A DNA stretch of 64,000 nt from Gottschalkiaceae bacterium SANA. Lineage in GTDB: Bacteria > Bacillota > Clostridia > Tissierellales > GPF-1. A program made the translations under genes and the position numbers. The notes beneath the pieces were generated by a model. That model was not told where the DNA came from, searched no databases, and worked only from the letters and a program-made list of their open reading frames with translations. The DNA is taken from positions 868,001 through 932,000 of the forward strand of contig AP028876.1 of NCBI GenBank assembly GCA_036323355.1. The letters are read 5' to 3'. Positions 55,454-63,405 of this stretch are shown piece by piece (position 1 is the stretch's first letter; the number at the start of each line of letters is the position of its first letter).

Positions 55454-58109
55454 ATTCGGATTGAAGAATAGAGATAAAAAGTTCTGTAACGAAGGGATCA
55501 AATTGTGAACCTGAACAAAGGGTGAGTTCCTGTAAGGCTTCTATTCGAGTCTTACATTTGTTATAGCATCGGTTGGATGTCATGGCATCATAGGCGTCAA
55601 CAATGCCGAGGATACGCGATGTGAGAGGAATGTTGGTACCTGAGCGTCCCTCTGGATATCCATGGCCATCCCAGCGCTCATGATGATAGAGAATGCCCTC
55701 TGCGATACTGTCCATATTTGGGGAGGCCGATACAATTCTTGCTCCGATTTCTGAATGTTTTTTCATCATGAGCCATTCCTCCTCACTCAATTTGCTTGGC
55801 TTATTGAGTATTTGAGCGGGAATAGCGATTTTACCGATATCGTGAAGTTTTGCAAGGAGTCTGAGTTCATTGATAATATGATAATCTAATCTCATTTTTT
55901 CGGCAATGGCAACGCTATAGGTTTCAACACGGTGACAGTGTTCTTCTGTTTCTAGATTTTTCTCCTGTAGACTCTTCATCAAGGAGAGAACGACAGATGC
56001 TTTAGAACTGGTTCGATTTGTCAACTTATCCTTATACATGCGATCTTCAGCACGTTGAAACAGATTTTCAAAGCTTTCTCCTTCTCTTGAGTAGGAATAG
56101 CCAATGGATAAATTGGTTTCCATGGGCAGATCAGATTGATTTTGAATTGCATTTTTGATCTTGTGGATTCGACTCGTAACTTCTGATCTGCGGAGGGGGG
56201 GAAGAATGATTGCAAACTCATCTCCACCGATTCGACCAATAAAGTCCGCATCTTGGAATTCATTATTCAAGATCGAAGCAATCCGTTTTAAGGCACGATC
56301 GCCAAATTGATGTCCATGGGTATCGTTGATCGGCTTTAAGCCATCCATATCGGATACCAGCAGGAGGTGATTGCTAAGATCATGGCTACCCGTATAGGTT
56401 TCAAAAGCGTTTCGATTCTTTAAATTGGTGAGTAGGTCATGGCTTGCTAGAAATTGAATGTCTGTTTCGTATTTTTTTCTTTCGGAGATATCTGTGACTG
56501 TCCCTAAGAAGCGTTCAACCTTGCCAGTTTTGCTTCGCACGATCACCTTGCTGCTATTGCTGACCCACTTGTAGATTCCACTGGGAGACAGGGTACGAAA
56601 ATCCATTTGAAGGGTTTCGTAATTGCCAATAATGAAATCGCGGATCTTTTTTTCAAAGGTATTTTGGTCTTCTGGGTGAATCCTGGAGACGATTTCTTTA
56701 AAATCGGTGGTTTTGTTGGTATCAGGTGAATCGAGATGTCCACTACTGATCACTTGATCTGCTTTAACATTCCACTCATAAATAAAGGAGTGATTGGCTT
56801 GAATCGCTGTTTTCAAGCGTTCCTGCATTAAGTTAAGCTCTTGTTGAGAATCCAGTAATTCTGTTAAATCGGTAAAAATCACCAGGCAACTGGATGTACT
56901 TAACTTGGATTCAATGGGAACAATTTGAATCTGAAAATGAATGAATTTAGATTTTGTTTCATACACGCGATTGAGAAAAATAGGTTTTTTAAAAACTTGT
57001 TTTTTCACGACTTTTTGCTGATAGATATCTGAACATTGAAGAAGTTCTGCTACCCTGCCAAATTTCATATTATTTAAAATTTTGATATCTGAGCCCGGAA
57101 AGACCTCTTGGAAGAATTGGTAAAATGATTTATTTGCGAAAAGTAGTTTTCCTTCTGGATCCAGTTGAAAGACCGGTTGAGGCAGATTTTCCATTAATGT
57201 TGAAAATTCAAAGTTTTTGGTAAACAATTCATCCTTGATTTGTCGTAAATGGGTACGGCCTAACAAGTATTGCCCCACATCTTGTAAAAAACGAACATGG
57301 GTATCAGTCCATTGGACTGTTTGAGAAATTGAATCACAACCAATCATACCGATTAAGTTGTTGCCGATAAAAATAGGCACGACCAGATCTGCAATTGTGC
57401 CTCCCGCCAATAAGAGTGCTTGGCTGCCTTTGGCCTCGGGAGGTAACGCGCTTACATCTGAAATCTTTACAGCTCGCCCTTCTTGCAACTGATTCATTAA
57501 CCAGGGAATTCCTTTGGTTTCAATTCCCATGTAAATTTCCTTGTCGGAATCAGCCTCTCTGGGATCATATTCTTCAATGTTATCTATGCGGCTGCCATCT
57601 TCACTTAAAAGATTAAAAAAGACTCGATCACCGTTGCAGAAACGTGCAATCACGCCCAGGACTTCCGTCATGGCATGTCGAATATGATCGCTGGACTCTA
57701 CAGCGGATTTAATTTGCTGTAAGGATTGATGGTAGAACTCAAGGTCATCTATGATCCGATAGTCTGGAGCAGCTGTAATATCATAAACTTGTAGAGAAAA
57801 GCCCTGATTGTTTTGCTTAGACATATAACCAATTAATTGCCGTAGTTTTCCACGGGTATCCGTGATTTCATATCGATAAACTTGAGTTTGTCCAGTGGTC
57901 TGAAGTTGGTTATAATGATATTCTAAGATTTTTTTATATTTTTGGGGGATATGAGTCGTGTAATGATGACCCAGGATGAGATTTTCATCCAATAGGAGTA
58001 AAGTGGAATCGAGTATTTGAACATTAGAGTAATTCAGATCAGAATCAACGATGAACCGTAAGCTATAATGGGGGATTGATACTGAACTCAAATCTTGGGT
58101 GTTTTTCAT
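55452..58109 (-). CDS. PAS-GAF-PAS-PAS-GGDEF-HD-GYP cyclic-di-GMP signalling protein
   Basis: An 885-residue cytoplasmic sensor. An N-terminal PAS-like region (about 15-120), a GAF domain (about 135-290, RVFFNLLSEDG), two PAS/PAC domains (about 300-560), GGDEF (about 565-715) with GRIGGDEFAIIL, and HD-GYP (about 725-885) with LLAKLHDIGKIAIP, HHERWDGHGYPEG and DAYDAMTSNR. The GGDEF signature is intact but the inhibitory RxxD site reads QDAD, so product inhibition is probably lost. HD-GYP degrades cyclic di-GMP. Thus synthesis and breakdown may both be present in one protein. ATG 58109 has AAGGAG upstream; a start 75 bases earlier has no site. Confidence 0.92.
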   Translation of the reverse strand: MKNTQDLSSVSIPHYSLRFIVDSDLNYSNVQILDSTLLLLDENLILGHHYTTHIPQKYKKILEYHYNQLQTTGQTQVYRYEITDTRGKLRQLIGYMSKQNNQGFSLQVYDITAAPDYRIIDDLEFYHQSLQQIKSAVESSDHIRHAMTEVLGVIARFCNGDRVFFNLLSEDGSRIDNIEEYDPREADSDKEIYMGIETKGIPWLMNQLQEGRAVKISDVSALPPEAKGSQALLLAGGTIADLVVPIFIGNNLIGMIGCDSISQTVQWTDTHVRFLQDVGQYLLGRTHLRQIKDELFTKNFEFSTLMENLPQPVFQLDPEGKLLFANKSFYQFFQEVFPGSDIKILNNMKFGRVAELLQCSDIYQQKVVKKQVFKKPIFLNRVYETKSKFIHFQIQIVPIESKLSTSSCLVIFTDLTELLDSQQELNLMQERLKTAIQANHSFIYEWNVKADQVISSGHLDSPDTNKTTDFKEIVSRIHPEDQNTFEKKIRDFIIGNYETLQMDFRTLSPSGIYKWVSNSSKVIVRSKTGKVERFLGTVTDISERKKYETDIQFLASHDLLTNLKNRNAFETYTGSHDLSNHLLLVSDMDGLKPINDTHGHQFGDRALKRIASILNNEFQDADFIGRIGGDEFAIILPPLRRSEVTSRIHKIKNAIQNQSDLPMETNLSIGYSYSREGESFENLFQRAEDRMYKDKLTNRTSSKASVVLSLMKSLQEKNLETEEHCHRVETYSVAIAEKMRLDYHIINELRLLAKLHDIGKIAIPAQILNKPSKLSEEEWLMMKKHSEIGARIVSASPNMDSIAEGILYHHERWDGHGYPEGRSGTNIPLTSRILGIVDAYDAMTSNRCYNKCKTRIEALQELTLCSGSQFDPFVTELFISILQSE

Positions 58110-58137
58110 GATGAACTCCTTTCCAAGGTTTGCATTT

Positions 58138-58143
58138 ATTATA
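58138..58143 (-). promoter_or_regulatory. Possible -10 box of the cyclic-di-GMP protein gene
   Basis: TATAAT on the minus strand about 28 bp before the start codon, with a weak TTTCCC 17 bp upstream. The 61 bp between the divergent genes must hold promoters for both directions. Confidence 0.35.
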
Positions 58144-58170
58144 ACATGTTTGAGAGCGAGGGGAAAAAAT

Positions 58171-58608
58171 ATGGGAATTTTCAATCAAATTGTAAATGCG
58201 CATTCTTTTGAGTTGCAGGAGACGATTTATTATTATGAAAATCGGCCTCTTCCATTCAGTGAAATTTGGATCCATGAGCCTTATCAAATTGCTTTGATTA
58301 TCGATCATGGACTCTGTGAGCAACCGGTTTGCGGTGCGACATGGAGTTATCAAGATTATGTAAAAAAACAGAATGAAATCAGTGAAATGTATCGATGGCT
58401 GCGATATGACTCAAAAGATACGGAGTCTTTGATCCATGAGCTAGAAGTACTAAAAAGTTTGATGGTGGTTCAGCATGTTGAGAGATCAGTTGATCCAAGA
58501 AGAAGCCATCCTCAGCTTATAGGAAGAGCGCGGTATCAAAAGCAACTGGCTGAATGGAGAAAAGAGATCTTGCAAGGAAATTCGATGAAAGTACTCGTTT
58601 CGCTGTAG
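58171..58608 (+). CDS. Hypothetical protein
   Basis: A 145-residue protein starting MGIFNQIVNAHSFELQ; no signal peptide or membrane segment. It contains WIHEPYQIALIIDHGL and a charged helical second half (KKQNEISEMYRWLRYDSKD, SLIHELEVLKSLMVVQHVE). GAGGGG precedes the ATG. It is divergent from the cyclic-di-GMP gene and 39 bp before a reductase gene that has its own TGGTACAAT element. No family recognised. Confidence 0.6.
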   Translation: MGIFNQIVNAHSFELQETIYYYENRPLPFSEIWIHEPYQIALIIDHGLCEQPVCGATWSYQDYVKKQNEISEMYRWLRYDSKDTESLIHELEVLKSLMVVQHVERSVDPRRSHPQLIGRARYQKQLAEWRKEILQGNSMKVLVSL

Positions 58609-58647
58609 CGTGCTATGGTACAATAGGTAAAAAGGAGGCGAAGAAAG

Positions 58648-59217
58648 ATGCGTGTAGTAGCAATTTTAGGATCACATCGGGACAGTGGAAACGGTGCGGC
58701 GGCTGTTCAGGAAATCGTAGCGGGACTTCAACTACGAGAAACGGATCAACAGATCTTGGTTGCACTGAATCGGTGTCGCATTTTGCCTTGCCTGGCATGT
58801 GATCAATGCAGGAATGGTGATTGCCTAATCAAAGATGATTTTGAAATGATTATGAATGAGGTTAAACAAGCTGACCTCGTTATATTTGCGACCCCGGTTT
58901 ATTTTAATGGAGTGAGCAGCATGATGAAGACTTTTATTGATCGAGCGCAACAATATTATGCAAAATCGGATTCTTTTTCTAAGAAGAAACGAGATGTGAT
59001 TTTGCTCGCGACAGCAGGCGCCAAGACTTATGAAGATCAATTTGAAGGAGTTCGACTGAATTTTCAATTTTTCCTTCAATATTTACAAGGAAAATTATGG
59101 AACTTTATTCAGATTTATGGAACGGATGATGTTTCTGTCTCTCAGCGTGAAGAGCTAAAAGAGAATCTGCAACAAGTTGGACAATTATGGAGGGAACAAT
59201 ATGATGCAAGAGGTTGA
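58648..59217 (+). CDS. NADPH-dependent FMN reductase-like flavoprotein
   Basis: A 189-residue flavodoxin-fold protein. The N terminus MRVVAILGSHRDSGNG is the FMN phosphate loop; LACDQCRNGDCLIKDDF and FATPVYFNGVSSMMKTFIDR match the NADPH-dependent FMN reductase/iron-sulfur flavoprotein family. The Cys residues (LPCLACDQCRNGDC) recall iron-sulfur flavoproteins but the full cluster pattern is not certain. AAAAAGGAGG precedes the ATG. Its stop overlaps the start of the small acidic gene by 17 bp. Substrate unknown. Confidence 0.85.
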   Translation: MRVVAILGSHRDSGNGAAAVQEIVAGLQLRETDQQILVALNRCRILPCLACDQCRNGDCLIKDDFEMIMNEVKQADLVIFATPVYFNGVSSMMKTFIDRAQQYYAKSDSFSKKKRDVILLATAGAKTYEDQFEGVRLNFQFFLQYLQGKLWNFIQIYGTDDVSVSQREELKENLQQVGQLWREQYDARG

Positions 59218-59404
59218 AGATACTTGGATTGAGGAACTGAAAACCGAAGAGGCAAGGGATCTTGTTGAAGAGATTATGGATCTGTTGGTCTTCGGCATCG
59301 AGGACCCGGAGGATCGGGAGGATGCAAACCGATTGATTGAAGACTTGAAGAATCTTGGGGAAATTACAGCGGCTGAAGAACTGTTAAAAAAAATACAAAA
59401 ATAA
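59201..59404 (+). CDS. Small acidic protein (paralogue 1)
   Basis: A 67-residue, strongly acidic, probably all-helical protein (ARDLVEEIMDLLVFGIEDPED, then DLKNLGEITAAEELLKKI). GGAGGGA lies about 7 bases before the ATG and the gene overlaps the reductase gene end. It shares a pattern with the small gene at 59530. Unknown function. Confidence 0.6.
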   Translation: MMQEVEDTWIEELKTEEARDLVEEIMDLLVFGIEDPEDREDANRLIEDLKNLGEITAAEELLKKIQK

Positions 59405-59427
59405 AATATTATTTTTGCGAAATCGTC

Positions 59428-59456
59428 TTGTCGAAACGGAATTTTCTTCGTATAAT
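59428..59456 (+). promoter_or_regulatory. Promoter of the second small acidic gene
   Basis: TTGTCG (59428-59433), 17 bp, and a perfect TATAAT (59451-59456). So the second small gene has its own promoter. Confidence 0.7.
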
Positions 59457-59529
59457 AGTGCTAATACCATTTTTTAATGAGTGGGAAAAGCAGGAATATA
59501 TAAGGAAAAGAAGAAAGGAGACAAGCGGT

Positions 59530-59721
59530 ATGAACCATGAGTTTTATGATCTTCTAAATGATGAGGAGAACATGGATTTGTTGGATGAAATTTTGGATTG
59601 GATTGAAGCAGGTGTGGAGGGTGGCGTCGATCTTGAAGCACTTTCTCAAAAAATTGATACCTTGGAAGAATACGGGGAAGAGGCGGTTGTCGAGAAGATC
59701 CGTGCTCACGTGTATGCTTGA
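59530..59721 (+). CDS. Small acidic protein (paralogue 2)
   Basis: A 63-residue acidic helical protein (MNHEFYDLLNDEENMDLLDE). It aligns with the 67-residue neighbour: LLDEILDWIEAGVEGG against LVEEIMDLLVFGIEDP, and KIDTLEEYGEEAVVEKI against LIEDLKNLGEITAAEEL. ATG 59530 is chosen for AAAGGAG upstream; longer in-frame starts have no site. Flanked by its own promoter and terminator. Confidence 0.6.
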   Translation: MNHEFYDLLNDEENMDLLDEILDWIEAGVEGGVDLEALSQKIDTLEEYGEEAVVEKIRAHVYA

Positions 59722-59729
59722 AAAGATTT

Positions 59730-59768
59730 AAATGCTGATTGGAATGAATCAGCATTTTTTTTATATTT
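59730..59768 (+). terminator. Terminator after the small acidic gene
   Basis: AAATGCTGATT pairs with AATCAGCATTT around a 6-nt loop, then a long T run. Confidence 0.93.
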
Positions 59769-59868
59769 TATGGGTAAAATAGAAATGAAGAATGTGTAAA
59801 TTCATGGTAAAAATCGATTAAAAGAAGTCTGATAGGGCAAAATAGATGAATGAAGACTCATTTAAGTA

Positions 59869-59897
59869 TTGAAGTTTGTGAAAAATTTCCTTATGAT
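59869..59897 (+). promoter_or_regulatory. Promoter of the NfeD/SPFH/PspC operon
   Basis: TTGAAG (59869-59874), 17 bp, TATGAT (59892-59897). The predicted transcript start would leave a very short leader before the ribosome binding site, so the assignment is moderate. Confidence 0.45.
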
Positions 59898-59917
59898 GGA
59901 AATAAAGGAGGGGTGTT

Positions 59918-60361
59918 ATGGATGTCTTACAACAATATGGATGGTTAGTCGTTATGGTAGTTGCCATCGTCATTGAGGCATTGTCTTTGGGACTGACAAG
60001 CATCTGGTTTGCGGCCGGCGCTTTGGTTGCTTGGTTGGTTTCATTGGTCGTGGATTCTTTTGCCATTCAGCTTACCGTATTTTTAGTGGTTTCCCTGATT
60101 TTGGTCCTTGGAATTCGACCATTTGCTGTGAAGGGATTGAAGATTGGACGTCATCGGACCAATGCGGATGCCTTAGTAGGTCAAGAGGGATTTGTTTTAA
60201 AATCGATCGAACCATTGACAGCAACTGGACAGGTCAAGGTAGGCGCGCAGATTTGGACCGCTTTCAGCGATGAATCATTGGTGGAAGGACAGAAAGTAAT
60301 TGTAGAAGAGATACAGGGTGTGAAATTAAAAGTCAAGAGTGTAGACAAGGAGGAAAGCTAG
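59918..60361 (+). CDS. NfeD-family membrane protein
   Basis: A 147-residue protein with about three membrane helices (WLVVMVVAIVIEALSLGL, WFAAGALVAWLVSLV, TVFLVVSLILVLGI) and a C-terminal OB-fold domain from about 85 (ALVGQEGFVLKSIEPLTATG, VEGQKVIVEEIQG). NfeD proteins partner with SPFH/stomatin proteins in membrane microdomains. The SPFH gene starts 1 bp after its stop, which is the usual pairing. GGAGGGG precedes the ATG. Confidence 0.93.
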   Translation: MDVLQQYGWLVVMVVAIVIEALSLGLTSIWFAAGALVAWLVSLVVDSFAIQLTVFLVVSLILVLGIRPFAVKGLKIGRHRTNADALVGQEGFVLKSIEPLTATGQVKVGAQIWTAFSDESLVEGQKVIVEEIQGVKLKVKSVDKEES

Positions 60362-60362
60362 C

Positions 60363-61292
60363 ATGGGAGGATTTATTGGTTTCGTCGTAATAGTAGCTGT
60401 TTTAATTGCATTGATCGCAACAAATATTCGCATTGTACCACAAGCATTTGGTTTTGTACTGGAGCGTTTAGGCGCCTACCAAGGAACCTGGGGAGTCGGA
60501 TTACATATCAAAATTCCTTTGATTGATCGGATTGCCAACAAGGTATCTTTAAAAGAACAAGTGGTGGATTTTCCGCCTCAACCTGTTATCACAAAAGATA
60601 ATGTAACCATGCAGATCGATACCGTGGTGTATTATCAGATTACGGATCCTAAGGCGTATACCTATGGCGTCAGTCATCCGATTGCTGCCATTGAAAATTT
60701 GACTGCTACTACTTTACGGAATATTATTGGTGATTTGGAATTGGATGAAACCTTGACATCGCGCGATACCATCAATACGAAAATGCGTGCGATTTTGGAT
60801 GAAGCAACCGATCCGTGGGGAATTAAAGTGAATCGTGTAGAATTGAAAAATATTTTGCCACCAGCTGAAATTCAGGATGCCATGGAAAAACAAATGAAGG
60901 CTGAACGACAACGTCGTGAATCCATCCTACGTGCTGAAGGTGAGAAAAAGTCAACAATTCTAGTTGCTGAAGGTGATAAGGAATCTGAAATTTTGAAAGC
61001 TGAAGCTGAAAAGCGATCCATGATTCTTCGTGCAGAAGCGAGACGTGAAGCTGCAATTCGAGAAGCAGAGGGTGAAGCGGAAGCAATTTTGAAGGTTCAA
61101 AATGCAACAGCTGAAGGTCTGAAGATGCTGAAAGCAGCAGAGACTGATCAAGCGGTTTTGACATTGAAGTCGTTTGAGGCATTGGCCAAGGTCGCGAATG
61201 GACAAGCGACCAAGATTATTGTCCCATCAGAGATTCAAGGGCTGGCTGGTTTAGCGGCTTCATTAAAAGGAATTGTTGAAACAGAGGAGTAG
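60363..61292 (+). CDS. SPFH/Band 7 (stomatin-like) membrane protein
   Basis: A 309-residue protein. A single N-terminal membrane helix (VVIVAVLIALIATNI), a Band 7/SPFH domain (about 25-180, VVPQ-type start with FVLERLGAYQGTWGVGLH), then a long helical stretch rich in Glu/Ala repeats (RRESILRAEGEKKSTILVA to RREAAIREAEGEAE), ending in a C-terminal segment (IIVPSEIQGLAGLAASL). It assembles into membrane scaffolds. Paired with NfeD upstream and followed after 3 bp by a PspC gene. Confidence 0.94.
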   Translation: MGGFIGFVVIVAVLIALIATNIRIVPQAFGFVLERLGAYQGTWGVGLHIKIPLIDRIANKVSLKEQVVDFPPQPVITKDNVTMQIDTVVYYQITDPKAYTYGVSHPIAAIENLTATTLRNIIGDLELDETLTSRDTINTKMRAILDEATDPWGIKVNRVELKNILPPAEIQDAMEKQMKAERQRRESILRAEGEKKSTILVAEGDKESEILKAEAEKRSMILRAEARREAAIREAEGEAEAILKVQNATAEGLKMLKAAETDQAVLTLKSFEALAKVANGQATKIIVPSEIQGLAGLAASLKGIVETEE

Positions 61293-61295
61293 AAA

Positions 61296-61487
61296 ATGGC
61301 TAAAAAGTTATATCGCGATCCAGAACAGGGCATGATTGCCGGTGTTTGTGCTGGCGTTGCTGATTATTTTGAACTGGATGTCACCATTGTTCGCGTCATA
61401 TGGATTGTTTTGGCTTTCGCAGCAAGCTTTGGTTTATTGTTGTATCTAGCATGCTGGATTGCATTTCCAAAGTACGATGACCTTTAG
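61296..61487 (+). CDS. PspC-domain protein (first copy)
   Basis: A 63-residue protein that is just a PspC domain: KLYRDPEQGMIAGVCAGVADYF, DVTIVRVIWIVLAF and a membrane helix (LLLYLACWIAFP). PspC proteins respond to envelope stress. It is placed between the SPFH gene and a second, longer PspC gene. Confidence 0.9.
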   Translation: MAKKLYRDPEQGMIAGVCAGVADYFELDVTIVRVIWIVLAFAASFGLLLYLACWIAFPKYDDL

Positions 61488-61500
61488 AGAGGAGAGCGAT

Positions 61501-61776
61501 ATGGAAAAGAAACGATTATATCGAAATGAGAAAGGTGGAAAGGTTGGCGGAGTATGCCAAGGATTAGCTGAATACTTTGGAATTGATTCAACCATGGTGC
61601 GTGTTGCTTTTCTTTTGTTGTTGTTTCTTCCAGGTCAATTTCCCATTGTTTTGATTTATATTATTCTTTGGGTTGTTCTGCCGGAGAAGAAGAACGTTGT
61701 AAAGGTTTACAGCGAAGAAGAAGTTGTTGTTGAAATGAAGAGAGCAAAAGATATTAAGCATGACGAAGAAGAATAA
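61501..61776 (+). CDS. PspC-domain protein (second copy)
   Basis: A 91-residue protein. PspC domain at 1-60 (RLYRNEKGGKVGGVCQGLAEYF, FPIVLIYIILWVVLP) and an acidic/basic tail (YSEEEVVVEMKRAKD, HDEEE). It starts 13 bp after the first PspC gene with GAGAGGAGAG upstream, and is followed by a terminator, so it ends the operon. The pair probably arose by local duplication and then diverged. Confidence 0.9.
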   Translation: MEKKRLYRNEKGGKVGGVCQGLAEYFGIDSTMVRVAFLLLLFLPGQFPIVLIYIILWVVLPEKKNVVKVYSEEEVVVEMKRAKDIKHDEEE

Positions 61777-61780
61777 GAGA

Positions 61781-61812
61781 AAAAATCCTTGGAGAAATCC
61801 AAGGATTTTTTA
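61781..61812 (+). terminator. Terminator of the NfeD/SPFH/PspC operon
   Basis: AAAAATCCTTGG and CCAAGGATTTTT form a 12-bp perfect stem with an AGAAAT loop and a T run. Confidence 0.95.
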
Positions 61813-61835
61813 TGTGCCGATGATTTTTTATTCTA

Positions 61836-61864
61836 TTGACAGACGGAAAAGGCGAGTGTATACT
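61836..61864 (+). promoter_or_regulatory. Consensus sigma-A promoter of the GntR-controlled ABC operon
   Basis: A perfect TTGACA (61836-61841), 17 bp and TATACT (61859-61864). Confidence 0.85.
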
Positions 61865-61889
61865 GTGTATGTAGGTTATATACAGTATA
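61859..61889 (+). promoter_or_regulatory. Inverted-repeat operator, likely for the GntR regulator of this operon
   Basis: TATACTGTGTAT and ATATACAGTATA are an inverted repeat with an 7-bp centre, 11 of 12 arm positions matching. It overlaps the -10 box and transcript start, so binding would block initiation. YtrA-type GntR regulators bind such AT-rich palindromes; the regulator is encoded last in the operon. Confidence 0.8.
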
Positions 61890-61904
61890 TACGAGGAGAA
61901 AACA

Positions 61905-62780
61905 ATGAATTTAAGAGATCCCTTATTGGAATTAAGAGGAGTTACTAAGAACTATGAAGGATTTGAATTAAAACCCCTAGATTTGTTTTTGGAACGGGGC
62001 TATATTATGGGTTTTATCGGTGAAAATGGGGCTGGAAAAACGACGACAATCAAAAGCATAATGAATTTGATTCAACTTGATGGCGGAGAAATCTTGGTGG
62101 ATGGATTGGACTCTGTCCAACATGAAAAAGCTGTTAAAGAAAAAATTGGATTTGTTTTTGATGATATGCATTTTTATGAATTTTTAAAAATGGATCAAAT
62201 GACAGAGATCATTCGAAGGTTTTATCCCCGATGGGATCAAGGACTGTATAAGAAAACCATCAAGCGCTTTGATTTGCCGGCAAACAAGAAAATTAAGGAA
62301 ATGTCTTCCGGTATGAAGATGAAGTACTGTCTTGCTACCGCCCTTAGCCATGGCGCCGAATTGATTCTTTTGGATGAACCAACCTCTGGATTGGATCCGG
62401 TCTTTCGGTCTGAACTTCTTGAAATTTTTCAAGACTTGATATCTTCAGGTGAAAGAAGCATTTTTTTCTCTAGTCATATTACTTCTGATCTTGATCAGGT
62501 GGCGGATTATATTAGTTTGATCCATCGGGGACAGCTCATTTTTTCAGAGGATCAAGAGACGATCCGGGACCGATTTCATTTGGTGAAAGGTGGTATTTCG
62601 CAGTGGAATCCCTTGGCAGAAAAGGCCTGCTATGGAGTCCGCAAAAATGAAATCTCCTTTTCTGGATTGACATCAGATGTTGCGACAGTGCGTAAGTATA
62701 TTCCAGGGGACGTTGTGATTGAGCCTGCTAATCTGGAAGAAATTATGATTCATATTGCAAGGGGGGAGAATCATGCGTAA
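61905..62780 (+). CDS. ABC exporter ATPase (YtrB-like)
   Basis: A 291-residue ATPase. Walker A GENGAGKTT, signature MSSGMKMKYCLATAL and Walker B LILLDEPTSGLDPV, with the H-loop in FFSSHITSD. The short C-terminal extension is typical of ABC-2-type exporters. GAGGAG precedes the ATG. It overlaps the permease gene by 8 bp. Together with the permease and GntR regulator it resembles YtrA-type cassettes that respond to cell-wall antibiotics; the substrate here is unknown. Confidence 0.92.
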   Translation: MNLRDPLLELRGVTKNYEGFELKPLDLFLERGYIMGFIGENGAGKTTTIKSIMNLIQLDGGEILVDGLDSVQHEKAVKEKIGFVFDDMHFYEFLKMDQMTEIIRRFYPRWDQGLYKKTIKRFDLPANKKIKEMSSGMKMKYCLATALSHGAELILLDEPTSGLDPVFRSELLEIFQDLISSGERSIFFSSHITSDLDQVADYISLIHRGQLIFSEDQETIRDRFHLVKGGISQWNPLAEKACYGVRKNEISFSGLTSDVATVRKYIPGDVVIEPANLEEIMIHIARGENHA

Positions 62781-63405
62781 TTTAATTATGAAAGATTTTG
62801 CCTTGCTTCGTTCTGGTCGACTCTTGTGGATGGGATTGATCTATACAATTTTTATTCTCGTTGATCGTGGGGAGAGTGATGGAATTTTTGGAAGCTCGAC
62901 TTTCTTTCTGGTTTTTGTCACCTATATCTTTGTTAACTATTTGAACTCCTATGATTATATGTATCATGGAGATCAATTTTTGAACGCTTTTCCCGTTTCA
63001 CGAAGGGAAGTGGTTGAAAGTCGCTATGCCAGTGTATTACTTTTATCAGGCGGATTCTTTTGCTTGGCCTATGGCTTGAGAGCGGTACTATGGACCTTTG
63101 GTTATCCCTATGCCAATGGCATTGTTAGTTTTCCGCAATTAACGATCGTCATCCTTGCAGTGGCATTGTACTATGGATTCTTGCTGCCCTTGTATTTCAA
63201 ATTTGGATACGAGCGATTACGTTGGCTGAATTTTATTGCCCTGATCACGGTGAGTATTGTATCCTCGGTAATGGGTGTATTGATGATGTCAGTCCCTGTA
63301 TTCAGGAGTTGGTGGATGCCCCTGACAAGTGCTGGGGTGGGGGCACTGATTATATTTATTTCGATGCGAGCATCGATTAAGAATTACAAAAGTAGGGATT
63401 TTTAG
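62773..63405 (+). CDS. ABC-2-type exporter permease
   Basis: A 210-residue protein with about six membrane helices (LLWMGLIYTIFILV, TFFLVFVTYIFVNYL, VLLLSGGFFCLAYGL, IVILAVALYYGFLLPL, ALITVSIVSSVMGVLM, AGVGALIIFISM). The start FPVSRREVVESRY segment between helices 2 and 3 is typical of ABC-2 permeases of this size. ATG 62773 is chosen because GGGGGGAG lies just upstream. It overlaps the ATPase gene; the next gene follows directly. Confidence 0.88.
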   Translation: MRNLIMKDFALLRSGRLLWMGLIYTIFILVDRGESDGIFGSSTFFLVFVTYIFVNYLNSYDYMYHGDQFLNAFPVSRREVVESRYASVLLLSGGFFCLAYGLRAVLWTFGYPYANGIVSFPQLTIVILAVALYYGFLLPLYFKFGYERLRWLNFIALITVSIVSSVMGVLMMSVPVFRSWWMPLTSAGVGALIIFISMRASIKNYKSRDF

